A stretch of 48,730 bases of DNA, taken from CAG-841 sp963614875. GTDB lineage: Bacteria > Bacillota > Clostridia > Oscillospirales > CAG-272. Positions within the stretch are counted from its first letter, which is position 1; the number at the start of each line of letters is the position of its first letter. Both the position numbers and the translations under genes were made by a program. The notes under the pieces were generated by a model. The model saw only the letters and a program-made list of their open reading frames with translations. It was not told the origin of the DNA and made no database searches. This document shows positions 29,663 to 37,980 of the stretch, one piece after another. Location: assembly GCA_963614875.1 (NCBI GenBank), contig CAVEFC010000006.1, positions 1 to 48,730 on the forward strand, read 5' to 3'.

Positions 29663-31480
29663 TCAGTCGTGCAGATAATTCAGATAATTTTTAAGTTCCG
29701 TTTTTGTGAATATCTTCGAGCCGAAGAAGTTTGTCTTTGTTCCCGAAAGCTTGCTTGAAGAAACATAGCAATCGGAATTGAAAATAACGGGCGCAACGGG
29801 CGCGTCGTGAAGAAGAAGCTCTTCCGCCTGATGAAGCAGCGCGGTTTTTTCCTTCTGGGTTTCGGCTGCGAACGCAGCTTCTATAAGCGCGTCGTATTCT
29901 TCGCTGTAATATCCCGTAACGTGAGCTTCGTTTACATAGTATCTTGCGACGCCGAGAGAAGAATCGAAATCCTTGCTCGTGGAATCCACAAGTCTTACCT
30001 TGCCGGAGAAGGCTTTCGCGTAAGGAGCGAGCATTGCAAACGAATATGTCGAAAGCGCCTGAACGTCAAGACCGAGAATATCGTATTCGCCGGAGTTGTA
30101 AATCTGTTCGTATTCCGTTGCGTTTACGCCCTTGATAACCACGGAGAAGCCGAGCTCCTCCCACGCTTCCTTTGCGTAGGTGGCAACCGTTTTTTCCTTG
30201 CTCATATAGCCCATCTGTGCGGACTGATAGCTGTCGTTTGTGTAGTCCATAAGATAGTAGAGATAAAGCGTATTTGCCTTCGAAGGATCTATTCCCGCGT
30301 CGGAAAGCAGGCTTCTTGCTTCGTCTATGGAGGAAGAAGCGGAAATCACATCGCCGCCGTTTTTACGGAAGGACGTGCCTTTCTTTGTGTCGAAAATCTT
30401 TGAAGGAACAAGTCCCGTTGCTGCCTTTACTCCGCCGCCGACGGCTTCCGCAATGGCATTTCTGTCAAGCGCGATCGAAAGCGCATAGCGGACGGTTGCG
30501 TTCGCAAGAGTCTTGTTCGAGGTGTTGAAATAATAGGAATAGGTTGAAGCGAGCTCCGTCGTCTTTACGTTTGAGAAATCCGCCGCAACGCTGCCGGTAA
30601 GTCCGGAAACGTAGAAATATTCCTCGTTGTTGAATTTTGTCACAACGTCAACGGCGTCTTCGTCCGCGGAAACGATATTGAGATCGAGCGGATCGGAGAA
30701 GTGAACGTAAATTCTGTAAGGAGTTACGCTCTTGTCAAGCGCTTCGGAGCTGAGAGAATTGTTTCTGTAATAATATTTCGAACGTTCGAGGAGGAGCGTT
30801 TCGCCTTCGTCGCCGGAGAATTTTCTTGCTCTGAACGGACCGTTTGTCGAAAGGTCGGTGGAAGAACGCGACCATGTATCCTCATAAAGCGATATTTTGT
30901 TTTCGCGGAGGGGAACAAGCGCGGGGCTTGCAAGATTGTAGAGGAATTCGTCCGTATCGGCGCCGTCTTCAAATCTTATTTCGAGAATGTTTTTCGATAT
31001 CGCGTAAAGACCGATATCGTCGATGCCTATCTCGCCGAGCTTTGCCTGACGCGCGCCCTTTATCGCATAAAGCATTGCGGCAGCCTCGCTTGAGAACGCA
31101 GGATCGAGGATGCGCTTCCACGCATACACGATATCGTGCGACTGAACGAGGGAGCTGTCGCTCCAATATGTTGTTTTGAGCCATATTTTGAGTACAAGCT
31201 CATCCGTCTTGTCGTCGGTATAGAACTCATACTTCTTTGCAAGGGCTTTTTCAAGCTTGCCGTTTTCGTTTACCTTCATAAGTCCTTCAAAAAGAAGATT
31301 GAGAAGTCTTACAAGCGTTTCGTCGGTATATGCCGTAGCCGGATCAAGATTTATCGGCTTTGTGCCGAGATACATATCGAGCACCGCGCCGTTCTTGTCG
31401 GGATCTTTTATTTTTGTGCAGCCCGCAAGCACCATTACGAGCATTGTGAGAGCGAGCAACGCAGAAATGATTTTTTTCAT
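29663..31480 (-). CDS. Oligopeptide-type ABC transporter substrate-binding lipoprotein (SBP family 5)
   Basis: A 605-residue exported lipoprotein. The signal peptide ends in the lipobox VLAGC (Cys 21). It has the family 5 pattern: GTKPINLDPATAYTDETLVRLLNLLFEGL near the N-terminus, the HDIVYAWKRILDP block, ALSIALDRNAIAEAVGGG in the middle, and a C-terminal LHQAEELLLHDAPVAPVIFN segment. Such proteins bind peptides (or nickel or sugars) outside the cell and deliver them to an Opp/Dpp permease. No permease or ATPase gene adjoins it, so it is an orphan receptor or serves a transporter encoded elsewhere. It has its own promoter (31555-31584) and terminator. Confidence 0.9.
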   Translation of the reverse strand: MKKIISALLALTMLVMVLAGCTKIKDPDKNGAVLDMYLGTKPINLDPATAYTDETLVRLLNLLFEGLMKVNENGKLEKALAKKYEFYTDDKTDELVLKIWLKTTYWSDSSLVQSHDIVYAWKRILDPAFSSEAAAMLYAIKGARQAKLGEIGIDDIGLYAISKNILEIRFEDGADTDEFLYNLASPALVPLRENKISLYEDTWSRSSTDLSTNGPFRARKFSGDEGETLLLERSKYYYRNNSLSSEALDKSVTPYRIYVHFSDPLDLNIVSADEDAVDVVTKFNNEEYFYVSGLTGSVAADFSNVKTTELASTYSYYFNTSNKTLANATVRYALSIALDRNAIAEAVGGGVKAATGLVPSKIFDTKKGTSFRKNGGDVISASSSIDEARSLLSDAGIDPSKANTLYLYYLMDYTNDSYQSAQMGYMSKEKTVATYAKEAWEELGFSVVIKGVNATEYEQIYNSGEYDILGLDVQALSTYSFAMLAPYAKAFSGKVRLVDSTSKDFDSSLGVARYYVNEAHVTGYYSEEYDALIEAAFAAETQKEKTALLHQAEELLLHDAPVAPVIFNSDCYVSSSKLSGTKTNFFGSKIFTKTELKNYLNYLHD

Positions 31481-31554
31481 TTTTCAGTTTCCTCCGAACC
31501 GATTTGGAATTGCAGATATAAACGCTTAAAATAAGTTTATAAGTGTACTCATAC

Positions 31555-31584
31555 ATTATAACATCAAAGGGGGTATAAAATCAA
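31555..31584 (-). promoter_or_regulatory. Promoter of the substrate-binding protein gene
   Basis: On the minus strand TTGATT (31584-31579), an 18-base spacer ending in TGt, and TATAAT (31560-31555). It lies about 75 bases before the start codon. Confidence 0.65.
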
Positions 31585-31627
31585 ACTTATTTTTTATAAA
31601 TAATAAGATTTATGCAAATTACCGATT

Positions 31628-31800
31628 TTGCCGCGCCCCGCTTGTGTGATGTTCACAATAAAATCGCGCCGTCGGAGCGTTTCCGGCGGACAAAAAAGCG
31701 CTTTTCGGCAAGGCGAGGTCAACGCCGGCGACGCAGGCGGAGCCTGCCGCGGCGGAAAACGCGCTCGGGCAGACGGCGAAAACCGTAAAAATTCTTTATG
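31628..31800. other. GC-rich, hairpin-rich intergenic segment; no gene seen
   Basis: Between the divergent promoters lies a G+C-rich stretch unlike its AT-rich flanks. It holds the palindrome AAAAGCGCTTTT, a CGCCGGCG palindrome and the hairpin GCAGGC, GGA, GCCTGC (31733-31747). No supported start codon or family match was found. It may be another palindromic repeat family. Confidence 0.4.
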
Positions 31801-31827
31801 TTTTTGCATTTTTCATTCAATTTCCTG

Positions 31828-31856
31828 TTGCAAGAACGGAAAAATAATAGTATAAT
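31828..31856 (+). promoter_or_regulatory. Promoter of the argS operon
   Basis: TTGCAA at 31828-31833, a 17-base spacer, and a perfect TATAAT at 31851-31856, about 60 bases before the argS ATG. The short leader shows no T-box features. Confidence 0.7.
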
Positions 31857-31917
31857 AAAATTTATGATAAAATGGGTTAGTTGTGTTTGCCCGAAAATTA
31901 TGTAAGGAAAAACAAGT

Positions 31918-33627
31918 ATGACAGAAATCAAAAAACTTATTGCCGCTTCGGTCGCGGAAGCCGCAGCTTCCCTTGGCAGCGCCGTAAGTCTTTCGGAGGA
32001 CGATATTTTCGCAATGCTCGAATATCCGCCCGACAGCTCGATGGGCGACGTTGCGCTTCCGTGCTTCAAGCTGAGCCGCGCGCTTCACAAAAGTCCCGCG
32101 GCGATAGCCGAAGAGCTTTCCGGAAAGCTTTTTCTTCCCGAAACGGAAAGAATAGAAACCGTGGGCGGATATCTTAATTTCTATGTTTCGCGCGGATATT
32201 ATGCGGAGGTGCTTATTCCGAAAATACTTTCCGAAAAAAGCGATTACGGCAAAAGCGACATCGGCACGGGAAAGACCGTTGTCCTCGACTATTCCGCGCC
32301 GAACATCTGCAAGCCTTTCCATATAGGTCATTTTGCCTCGACAGTGATAGGTCATTCGCTGAAAAAGCTGCATCAGTTCTGCGGCTATAAATGCGTCGGA
32401 ATAAACCATCTCGGAGATTGGGGAACTCAGTTCGGCAAGCAGATAACGGCATACAAACTCTGGGGCGACAGAGAAACGGTCGAAAAGCTCGGCGTTGACG
32501 AGCTTGTCCGCCTTTATGTAAAATTCCACGAGGAAGCCGAAAAGGATCCCGCTCTGAATGACCGTGCACGTGCCGAGTTTGCAAAGCTTGAAGAGGGCGA
32601 TCCCGAAAATACGGAGCTTTGGAAATGGTTTGTGAAAATATCGCTTGACGAATGCAACAAGACGTACAGACGTCTGGGGATAGATTTCGACAGCTACGCC
32701 GGAGAGTCGTTTTATACCGACAAAATGCCCGAGCAGGTTGAGCTTCTTCGCAAAAAGGGACTTCTTAAAACAGACAACGGCGCGTCCATCGTAGATCTTT
32801 CGGAATACAATATGCCGCCGTGCCTTATTCTAAAATCGGACGGCTCGACGCTTTATCCCACGCGCGACATCGCCGCAGCCGTTTACCGCGACAGGACGTA
32901 TCACTTTGATAAATGCATATACGTTACTGCGTATCAGCAGTGCCTGCATTTCAGGCAGTGGTTCAAGGTGGTTGAGCTTATGGGCTACGACTTTGCCGAT
33001 AAGCTTGTTCACGTTCCTTACGGAATGGTCAGCATTGACGGCGCAAAGCTTGCGACGAGAACGGGCAACGTAATTCTTATACGCGATCTGCTTTCGGCAG
33101 CCGTGGACAAGGTAAAGGACGTTATAAACGAGAAAAATCCCACGCTTGAAAACAAGGAGCAGACGGCGGAGGCTGTCGGCGTCGGCGCGGTGATTTTCCA
33201 TTATCTGCTCAACAACAGAATAAAGGACGTGAACTTCGTTATGGAGGACGCGCTTTCCTTTGACGGAAACACGGGCCCCTACGCGCAGTACACATATGCG
33301 CGCACCTGCTCGATACTCGAAAAAGCGGGCGAGGTGTGCGAGGACGGCATCAGAATAACCGAGCCTGCGGAAACGGAGCTCTGCAAAGTGCTTTCGCGCT
33401 TTGAAGAATCGGTTCTTTCCGCGGTTGAGGATTATGAGCCGTCGGACGTTACAAGATATATTCTTGACGTATGCACGGCGTTCAACCGCTTCTATCACGA
33501 TTGCCCGATAATATCCGCAGAGGACGAAATCACGAGAAAATCGAGGATCGCGCTTACTCAGGCGACAAATTATGTTCTCGGCAGCGCGCTTCCGCTCATC
33601 TGCCTTAAAACACCGGAAAAAATTTAA
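31918..33627 (+). CDS. argS: Arginyl-tRNA synthetase
   Basis: A 569-residue class I synthetase. The HIGH motif is in SAPNICKPFHIGHFASTVIG near residue 130. INHLGDWGTQFGKQI and YPTRDIAAAVYR are strong ArgS blocks. The KMSKS-equivalent loop is GAKLATRTGNVILI. The C-terminal anticodon-binding helical domain begins around TGPYAQYTYARTCS and ends near ALPLICLKTPEKI. TAAGGAAAAAC lies upstream of the ATG. yebC follows after 21 bases. Confidence 0.96.
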   Translation: MTEIKKLIAASVAEAAASLGSAVSLSEDDIFAMLEYPPDSSMGDVALPCFKLSRALHKSPAAIAEELSGKLFLPETERIETVGGYLNFYVSRGYYAEVLIPKILSEKSDYGKSDIGTGKTVVLDYSAPNICKPFHIGHFASTVIGHSLKKLHQFCGYKCVGINHLGDWGTQFGKQITAYKLWGDRETVEKLGVDELVRLYVKFHEEAEKDPALNDRARAEFAKLEEGDPENTELWKWFVKISLDECNKTYRRLGIDFDSYAGESFYTDKMPEQVELLRKKGLLKTDNGASIVDLSEYNMPPCLILKSDGSTLYPTRDIAAAVYRDRTYHFDKCIYVTAYQQCLHFRQWFKVVELMGYDFADKLVHVPYGMVSIDGAKLATRTGNVILIRDLLSAAVDKVKDVINEKNPTLENKEQTAEAVGVGAVIFHYLLNNRIKDVNFVMEDALSFDGNTGPYAQYTYARTCSILEKAGEVCEDGIRITEPAETELCKVLSRFEESVLSAVEDYEPSDVTRYILDVCTAFNRFYHDCPIISAEDEITRKSRIALTQATNYVLGSALPLICLKTPEKI

Positions 33628-33648
33628 CCTTAAAAGGAGAAAAATACA

Positions 33649-34389
33649 ATGTCAGGTCACAGCAAATGGAAAAATATAATGCACAAAAAGGAAAAGACCG
33701 ATGCGCAGAGAGCCAAAGTCTTTACAAAGATAGGTAAAGAGATTGCCATCGCGGTAAAGGAAGCGGGCTCGGATCCCGTGTCGAACACAAAGCTCCGCGA
33801 TCTTATTTCAAAGGCAAAGTCGCTCAACGTTCCGAACGACAACATCGAACGCACGATAAAGAAGGCTTCCGGCAGTGACGCCGTAACCTACGAGGAAATC
33901 GTTTACGAGGGCTACGGTCCGTCCGGCGTTGCCGTTATTGTCGAAACCGCTACGGATTCCAAAAACCGCACGGCAGGAAACGTCCGCCATTATTTTGACA
34001 AATTCGGCGGAAATCTCGGTCAGAGCGGATGCGTAAGCTTTATGTTCGCGTCAAAGGGAGTGCTTGACGTATCGGCTGTCGATGAATACGGCGATAAGGT
34101 CGTTGACGGCGACAAGCTTATGGAGGACGCGCTCGAAGCGGGCGCGGAGGATTTTTCCGAGGACGGCGATATCTACGAGATAACGACCGAACCCGATGAT
34201 TTCGACGCGGTAAAGACGGATCTTGAAAAGAAAGGCTACAGCTTTGTTTCCGCAGAGATAGAAAAAGTGCCTTCGACATATGTCACGCTTACAAACGAGG
34301 ACGACCTGAAGCACATGGAGCTTCTTCTCGATCATCTCGAAGAGGATGAAGACATCGTAAACGTATGGCACAACTGGGACGAACAATAA
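33649..34389 (+). CDS. yebC: YebC/PmpR family protein
   Basis: A 246-residue protein matching the YebC/TACO1 family throughout: SGHSKWKNIMHKKEKTDAQRAKVFTKI, then NDNIERTIKKASG, EIVYEGYGPSGVAVIVE, and TDSKNRTAGNVRHYFDKFGGNLGQSG. Family members act as transcription regulators or, by more recent work, assist translation through polyproline-like stalls. AAAGGAG lies nine bases before the ATG. It is probably cotranscribed with argS and the phosphohexomutase gene. Confidence 0.95.
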   Translation: MSGHSKWKNIMHKKEKTDAQRAKVFTKIGKEIAIAVKEAGSDPVSNTKLRDLISKAKSLNVPNDNIERTIKKASGSDAVTYEEIVYEGYGPSGVAVIVETATDSKNRTAGNVRHYFDKFGGNLGQSGCVSFMFASKGVLDVSAVDEYGDKVVDGDKLMEDALEAGAEDFSEDGDIYEITTEPDDFDAVKTDLEKKGYSFVSAEIEKVPSTYVTLTNEDDLKHMELLLDHLEEDEDIVNVWHNWDEQ

Positions 34390-34450
34390 TATAATAATAT
34401 CAAAGGACACATAAATGCCGCCACGGGCGGACGGAAAGGCAAATACCAAA

Positions 34451-35884
34451 ATGATTACAGATACAAAATACACAGAAGGCTTCCGCAGTATGTTCAGGGA
34501 GTACGATATACGCGGTCAGGTTTCGGACGATCAGCTTTGTCCGGCAAACGTATATAAAATAGTAAAAGCATACTCAAAATATCTTCGCCGCAGAAATATG
34601 CTCCGCGCGGTTGTCGGCTATGATAACCGCTCCTGCTCTCCCGCCTTTGCGGAGGCGGCTGTAAAAGCGCTCAGAGAAGAGGGCATCGACGTTTTCTTCA
34701 TCGGACTTACGCTTTCTCCGGCATCATATTTTGCACAGTATTATCTTAAATGCGAAGGTCTTGTTATGATAACCGCAAGCCACAATCCCGATGGTTGGTC
34801 GGGTTTCAAGCTTGCTTGCGGATACTCGAAAACGCTTGAGCCGGACGACATAAAAGAGGTTTATTCGCTTCTTGACACGCCCGATACCGAGTGCAAGGAG
34901 GGCAAATACGAGGAGGTTGACGTTCGCGACGCTTATATCGACGCGATCGTTTCGCGTATTCATATGGGCAAGAAGAAACTGCGTGTTGTGCTTGACGCGG
35001 CAAACGGCGGAGCGGGACTTTTCGTTTATGAAATTTTCCAGCGTCTCGGCTGCACGACATTCCAGCTCAACTGCGATCCGGATACAAGCTATCCGCATTA
35101 TTTCCCGAACCCCTCCGACCTCAAGGGCAGAGCAAGACTTCGTGAAATGGTGCTTCATCCGTATATTCACGCCGACATCGGTCTTTCCTTTGACGGCGAC
35201 GGCGACAGAATAGGCGTAATCGACGAAAAGGGCGGCAACGTCTGGAGCGATACGCTCCTTGCGCTGCTCGCAAAGCAGCTTCTTGAAAAAAAGCCTGGCG
35301 CGACGGTCGTTTTCGACGTAAAATGCTCGCAGACGCTTATCGACGTTATTGAAAAATACGGCGGCAAGCCTCTTATGTGGAAGACAGGACACTCGTATAT
35401 CAAGTCCAAGCTTCACGAAACGGGCGCAGAGCTTGCAGGCGAAAGAAGCGGACACATCTTTGTCGCGGGCGACGAATGGTACGGCTTCGACGACGCGTCG
35501 TTTGTTGCGGCAAAGCTCGTTGAATATCTCTCTCATCAGGACGAAACGGTTTCGGAAATAATCGAAGCGTTTCCGCACTATGTCACCTCGCCCGAAATCA
35601 AGGCTCACTGCGGCGACGCCGTAAAATACGGAATAGTCGACGAAATAACCCAAAAGCTCAAAGCCGCATATCCCGGAAAGGTCTGCGACATAAACGGCGC
35701 AAGAGTAAAATTCGAGCACGGCTGGGGACTTATCCGCGCATCGTCGAATCTTCCCGAGCTTGTTCTCATTTTCGAAGCCGACACAAAGGAAAATATGCTC
35801 GCGATACGCGAAATTTTCAAAACATATACGCGCGCTTATCCGGAAATATCGGATAAGTGGGACAACGACGTTGACGTTATGTAA
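34451..35884 (+). CDS. Phosphomannomutase/phosphoglucomutase
   Basis: About 477 residues of the alpha-D-phosphohexomutase family, which moves phosphate between C6 and C1 of mannose or glucose for cell-surface sugar synthesis. The phosphoserine loop is TASHNPDGWSGFKL, the Mg loop is SFDGDGDRIGV, the sugar-binding loop is GERSGHIF, and a C-terminal phosphate-binding segment is GWGLIRASSNLPEL. FREYDIRG marks the conserved N-terminus. Two starts are plausible: ATG 34415 (AAAGGA six bases upstream) and ATG 34451 (GGAAAGG ten bases upstream). The later one is listed because the 12 extra residues look unlike the family. A terminator follows at 35889. Confidence 0.9.
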   Translation: MITDTKYTEGFRSMFREYDIRGQVSDDQLCPANVYKIVKAYSKYLRRRNMLRAVVGYDNRSCSPAFAEAAVKALREEGIDVFFIGLTLSPASYFAQYYLKCEGLVMITASHNPDGWSGFKLACGYSKTLEPDDIKEVYSLLDTPDTECKEGKYEEVDVRDAYIDAIVSRIHMGKKKLRVVLDAANGGAGLFVYEIFQRLGCTTFQLNCDPDTSYPHYFPNPSDLKGRARLREMVLHPYIHADIGLSFDGDGDRIGVIDEKGGNVWSDTLLALLAKQLLEKKPGATVVFDVKCSQTLIDVIEKYGGKPLMWKTGHSYIKSKLHETGAELAGERSGHIFVAGDEWYGFDDASFVAAKLVEYLSHQDETVSEIIEAFPHYVTSPEIKAHCGDAVKYGIVDEITQKLKAAYPGKVCDINGARVKFEHGWGLIRASSNLPELVLIFEADTKENMLAIREIFKTYTRAYPEISDKWDNDVDVM

Positions 35885-35888
35885 AAGC

Positions 35889-35918
35889 AAAAGCCTCCGC
35901 TCCGGCGGAGGCTTTTTT
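35889..35918 (+). terminator. Rho-independent terminator of the argS operon
   Basis: AAAAGCCTCCGC, a TCCG loop, GCGGAGGCTTTT and further T. Confidence 0.9.
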
Positions 35919-35938
35919 CGGCGGAGGCGCAAAACAAA

Positions 35939-35968
35939 AAAATCACCGGGAAAAATCCGGTGATTTTT
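35939..35968 (-). terminator. Rho-independent terminator of the rplU-prp-rpmA operon
   Basis: AAAATCACCGG (35939-35949) pairs with CCGGTGATTTTT (35957-35968). Read on the minus strand it ends in a T run just after rpmA. It may also act as a second barrier for the plus strand. Confidence 0.82.
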
Positions 35969-35988
35969 GTTTCAGTGCTTAAAGCCGA

Positions 35989-36267
35989 TCAGGCGTCATA
36001 AACGCTTACGCGCTTTTTGTTTCCGGCAACGCGTTCAAATTTTACAACGCCGTCAACCAGAGCAAAGAGTGTATCGTCCGAGCCTTTGCCGACGTTTACG
36101 CCGGGGCGGACGTTTGTGCCTCTCTGTCTTACGATTATGTTACCTGCTCTTACGCTTGAACCGTCCGACTTTTTGACGCCGAGACGCTGAGCATTACTGT
36201 CACGTCCGTTCTTTGTCGAACCAACGCCTTTTTTATGAGCAAAAAACTGTAATCCGAGTCTTACCAT
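35989..36267 (-). CDS. rpmA: Ribosomal protein L27 with cleavable N-terminal extension
   Basis: A 92-residue large-subunit protein near the peptidyl-transferase centre. The core HKKGVGSTKNGRDSNAQRLG and NIIVRQRGTNVRPG are nearly invariant. It starts MVRLGLQFFAHKKG, where LQFF/AHKKG is the Firmicutes extension removed by the Prp protease encoded just upstream. The ATG at 36267 has GGAGG about nine bases upstream on the minus strand. The obgE gene that often follows rpmA is absent; a terminator comes instead. Confidence 0.97.
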   Translation of the reverse strand: MVRLGLQFFAHKKGVGSTKNGRDSNAQRLGVKKSDGSSVRAGNIIVRQRGTNVRPGVNVGKGSDDTLFALVDGVVKFERVAGNKKRVSVYDA

Positions 36268-36311
36268 TTCAAAAACACCTCCGTTAAAAGAATGATTACC
36301 GACGAACACCG

Positions 36312-36668
36312 TCAGATGATTTTTTCTTCCTCGTCCACTTCGATAAAATCGTAATAATCTTCAATCATATCATTGAGCTGAAGAAAATAACTGTAAATCA
36401 GACCGGAAATCGCAAAGCGACGGGCTTCGTCGTCCTCGTATTCGGGGAGAGCGCCGCGCGCTATTACGGTAACGTCGGTGGTTTTTTCGTCTATTGTGTA
36501 ATCCACATCGGACGCCCACGCAACCTCTATCGTGTTTATCACGAGCATTGTCATAGCGGAAACCGCCGCGCAGACAATATCCTTGCCGGCTTCATCGTAG
36601 CCCGAATGGCCGGATTCGCGAAAACCGTAGTAATTTCCGTTTGATTTGTAAAATACGACTTTGATCAT
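36312..36668 (-). CDS. prp: Ribosomal-processing cysteine protease Prp
   Basis: A 118-residue cysteine protease that trims the N-terminus of L27 in Firmicutes. The catalytic histidine is in ESGHSGYDEAGKDIV and the catalytic cysteine directly after, in VCAAVSAMTM. The spacing is that of the family (GHxGY, then DIVCAAVS). The C-terminal third is acidic. It lies between rplU and rpmA as in Bacillus and Staphylococcus; its ATG overlaps the rplU stop by one base. Confidence 0.95.
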   Translation of the reverse strand: MIKVVFYKSNGNYYGFRESGHSGYDEAGKDIVCAAVSAMTMLVINTIEVAWASDVDYTIDEKTTDVTVIARGALPEYEDDEARRFAISGLIYSYFLQLNDMIEDYYDFIEVDEEEKII

Positions 36669-36976
36669 CAGCCTACGATAGATTCGATCTGAACCTTTGT
36701 ATAGGGCTGTCTGTGACCGATTTTCTTCTTTTCGTTTTTCTTGGACTTATATTTGAGAATATAAATCTTTTTGCCCTTGCCGTTTTTAAGAACCTTTGCA
36801 GTAACCTTGGCGCCTGCAACCGTGGGCGTGCCTGCTACGAAGCTTTCTCCGGAAACCGCAAGAACTTCACCGAACTCAACGGTAGCGCCTTCCTGTGCAT
36901 CGAGCTTTTCAACGAAGATGATGTCACCCTCCTGAACCTTGTACTGCTTTCCGCCCGTTTTGATAATTGCGAACAC
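36668..36976 (-). CDS. rplU: Ribosomal protein L21
   Basis: A 102-residue ribosomal protein recognised by FAIIKTGGKQYKVQEGDIIFVEKL at the start and by the C-terminal YKSKKNEKKKIGHRQPYTKVQI, which contacts 23S rRNA. The start is a GTG at 36976 (reading V/M-FAIIKTGG) with AGGTG about seven bases upstream; a further in-frame GTG nine bases earlier overlaps that site and is less likely. It is the first gene of the rplU-prp-rpmA operon. Confidence 0.95.
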   Translation of the reverse strand: MFAIIKTGGKQYKVQEGDIIFVEKLDAQEGATVEFGEVLAVSGESFVAGTPTVAGAKVTAKVLKNGKGKKIYILKYKSKKNEKKKIGHRQPYTKVQIESIVG

Positions 36977-37017
36977 GAAAAGCACCTCACTTTCAATATA
37001 GACTCGCTGATCGGGGC

Positions 37018-37035
37018 AAGCGAAAACCTTCGCTT
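37018..37035 (-). other. Hairpin in the rplU leader, possible L21 leader element
   Basis: AAGCGAA and TTCGCTT form a 7-bp stem around four bases, in the roughly 80-base leader between the promoter and rplU. L21 leaders are known autoregulatory elements in Firmicutes, but I cannot confirm a consensus match by eye. Confidence 0.3.
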
Positions 37036-37065
37036 TTTAAGGCTCCCGAAATCATGCGGCATTTT

Positions 37066-37094
37066 ATTCTATCACAATGAAAAAGGCTTGTCAA
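37066..37094 (-). promoter_or_regulatory. Promoter of the rplU-prp-rpmA operon
   Basis: On the minus strand TTGACA (37094-37089), a 17-base spacer ending in TGTGA, and TAGAAT (37071-37066). Confidence 0.8.
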
Positions 37095-37118
37095 GTAAAA
37101 TTTTCATTTTTGCCCGTT

Positions 37119-37793
37119 TTACTTCGATATTTGTCCGCTTTCAGCCGATTTTTCTTTCCTGCCGCGAAGATATCCCGCCGTGAAAAGAATTATCGTCGTC
37201 AGAAGTATGAGGTGATATACGGTGTTGAAATCCATTTTCCATATGAAAGTAAAGTAGAGGTCGCGCTTTGCCTGAACGATCCCTCCCGGCACTTCCGCAA
37301 GTATGCCGAGAAGATAAAGCAGATAGCTTTTTTGTTTTGTCTTTACAAAAGAATATCCGAACATCGCGGCGGAAAAAAGCACGCATATCACGGCGTAAAA
37401 GGTGTATATCACAAGAAATTTTTTCCCCGCGAAAAACAAAGCGACAAGTCCGGCGTATGAAAGTCCGCACAGCGACGAGAAAGATATAAGCGTCGGTTTG
37501 GTTTTTCGCGGAAAAACATCCGCCACGGAAACCACCGAAAACATAGAGCAGGCTATGCACATCGGCAGGGGAAGAATTACCCATATAACGTCTTCGACAG
37601 CCTTGTCCCATTCGAGCAGATGCACCGTAAAGCCCATAATGCCGCTTACGACAAGCGAAAGCATTACTGTTTTCCACAGCTTTGCGACGGCGCTTTTGTC
37701 GCGCCGCAGCACGATAAGAAACGCCGCGGCGGCTATTGCGTCAAAAAGATCGGTTATTGAGGTGAATATTTCCGGCGGAACGGTAAATTGCAT
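37119..37793 (-). CDS. Polytopic membrane protein of unknown function
   Basis: A 224-residue protein with about seven hydrophobic segments (near residues 10-30, 40-60, 67-90, 102-122, 126-148, 155-170 and 190-212), separated by short charged loops such as RRDKSAVAKLWK and FPRKTKPT. The C-terminus is basic and polar (RGRKEKSAESGQISK). I do not recognise the family. It is a single-gene unit between the rplU promoter and the divergent M6 protease gene. TGCTGTAAAG-rich DNA and a GGAGGC lie just upstream of the ATG on the minus strand. No motif suggests an enzyme. Confidence 0.65.
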   Translation of the reverse strand: MQFTVPPEIFTSITDLFDAIAAAAFLIVLRRDKSAVAKLWKTVMLSLVVSGIMGFTVHLLEWDKAVEDVIWVILPLPMCIACSMFSVVSVADVFPRKTKPTLISFSSLCGLSYAGLVALFFAGKKFLVIYTFYAVICVLFSAAMFGYSFVKTKQKSYLLYLLGILAEVPGGIVQAKRDLYFTFIWKMDFNTVYHLILLTTIILFTAGYLRGRKEKSAESGQISK

Positions 37794-37904
37794 ATAAAAA
37801 GCCTCCTGCTGTAAAGCTGCCCGTTAAGTATATCACATTCCGGCGGAAAATCGGCGCAAAATGTGAAAATAAATTTATCCGTATGTAACCTTATTCTTTT
37901 TATG

Positions 37905-37933
37905 TTGACAACCGGACGGGGCAAAGGTATAAT
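37905..37933 (+). promoter_or_regulatory. Full-consensus promoter of the M6 protease gene
   Basis: TTGACA at 37905-37910, 17 bases, TATAAT at 37928-37933, about 47 bases before the ATG. Confidence 0.85.
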
Positions 37934-37980
37934 AGAGCCGTGAAACAAAGCCGCGTCCGCGGCGCAAAAGGAGAAAAAAT

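Noticed and set aside
31857..31917. Possible T-box leader for argS
   Set aside because: The leader is only about 60 bases and lacks a specifier stem or the TGGNACC antiterminator sequence.
34724..35932. 402-codon minus-strand frame opposite the phosphohexomutase gene
   Set aside because: It overlaps a gene with all active-site loops and runs through its terminator.
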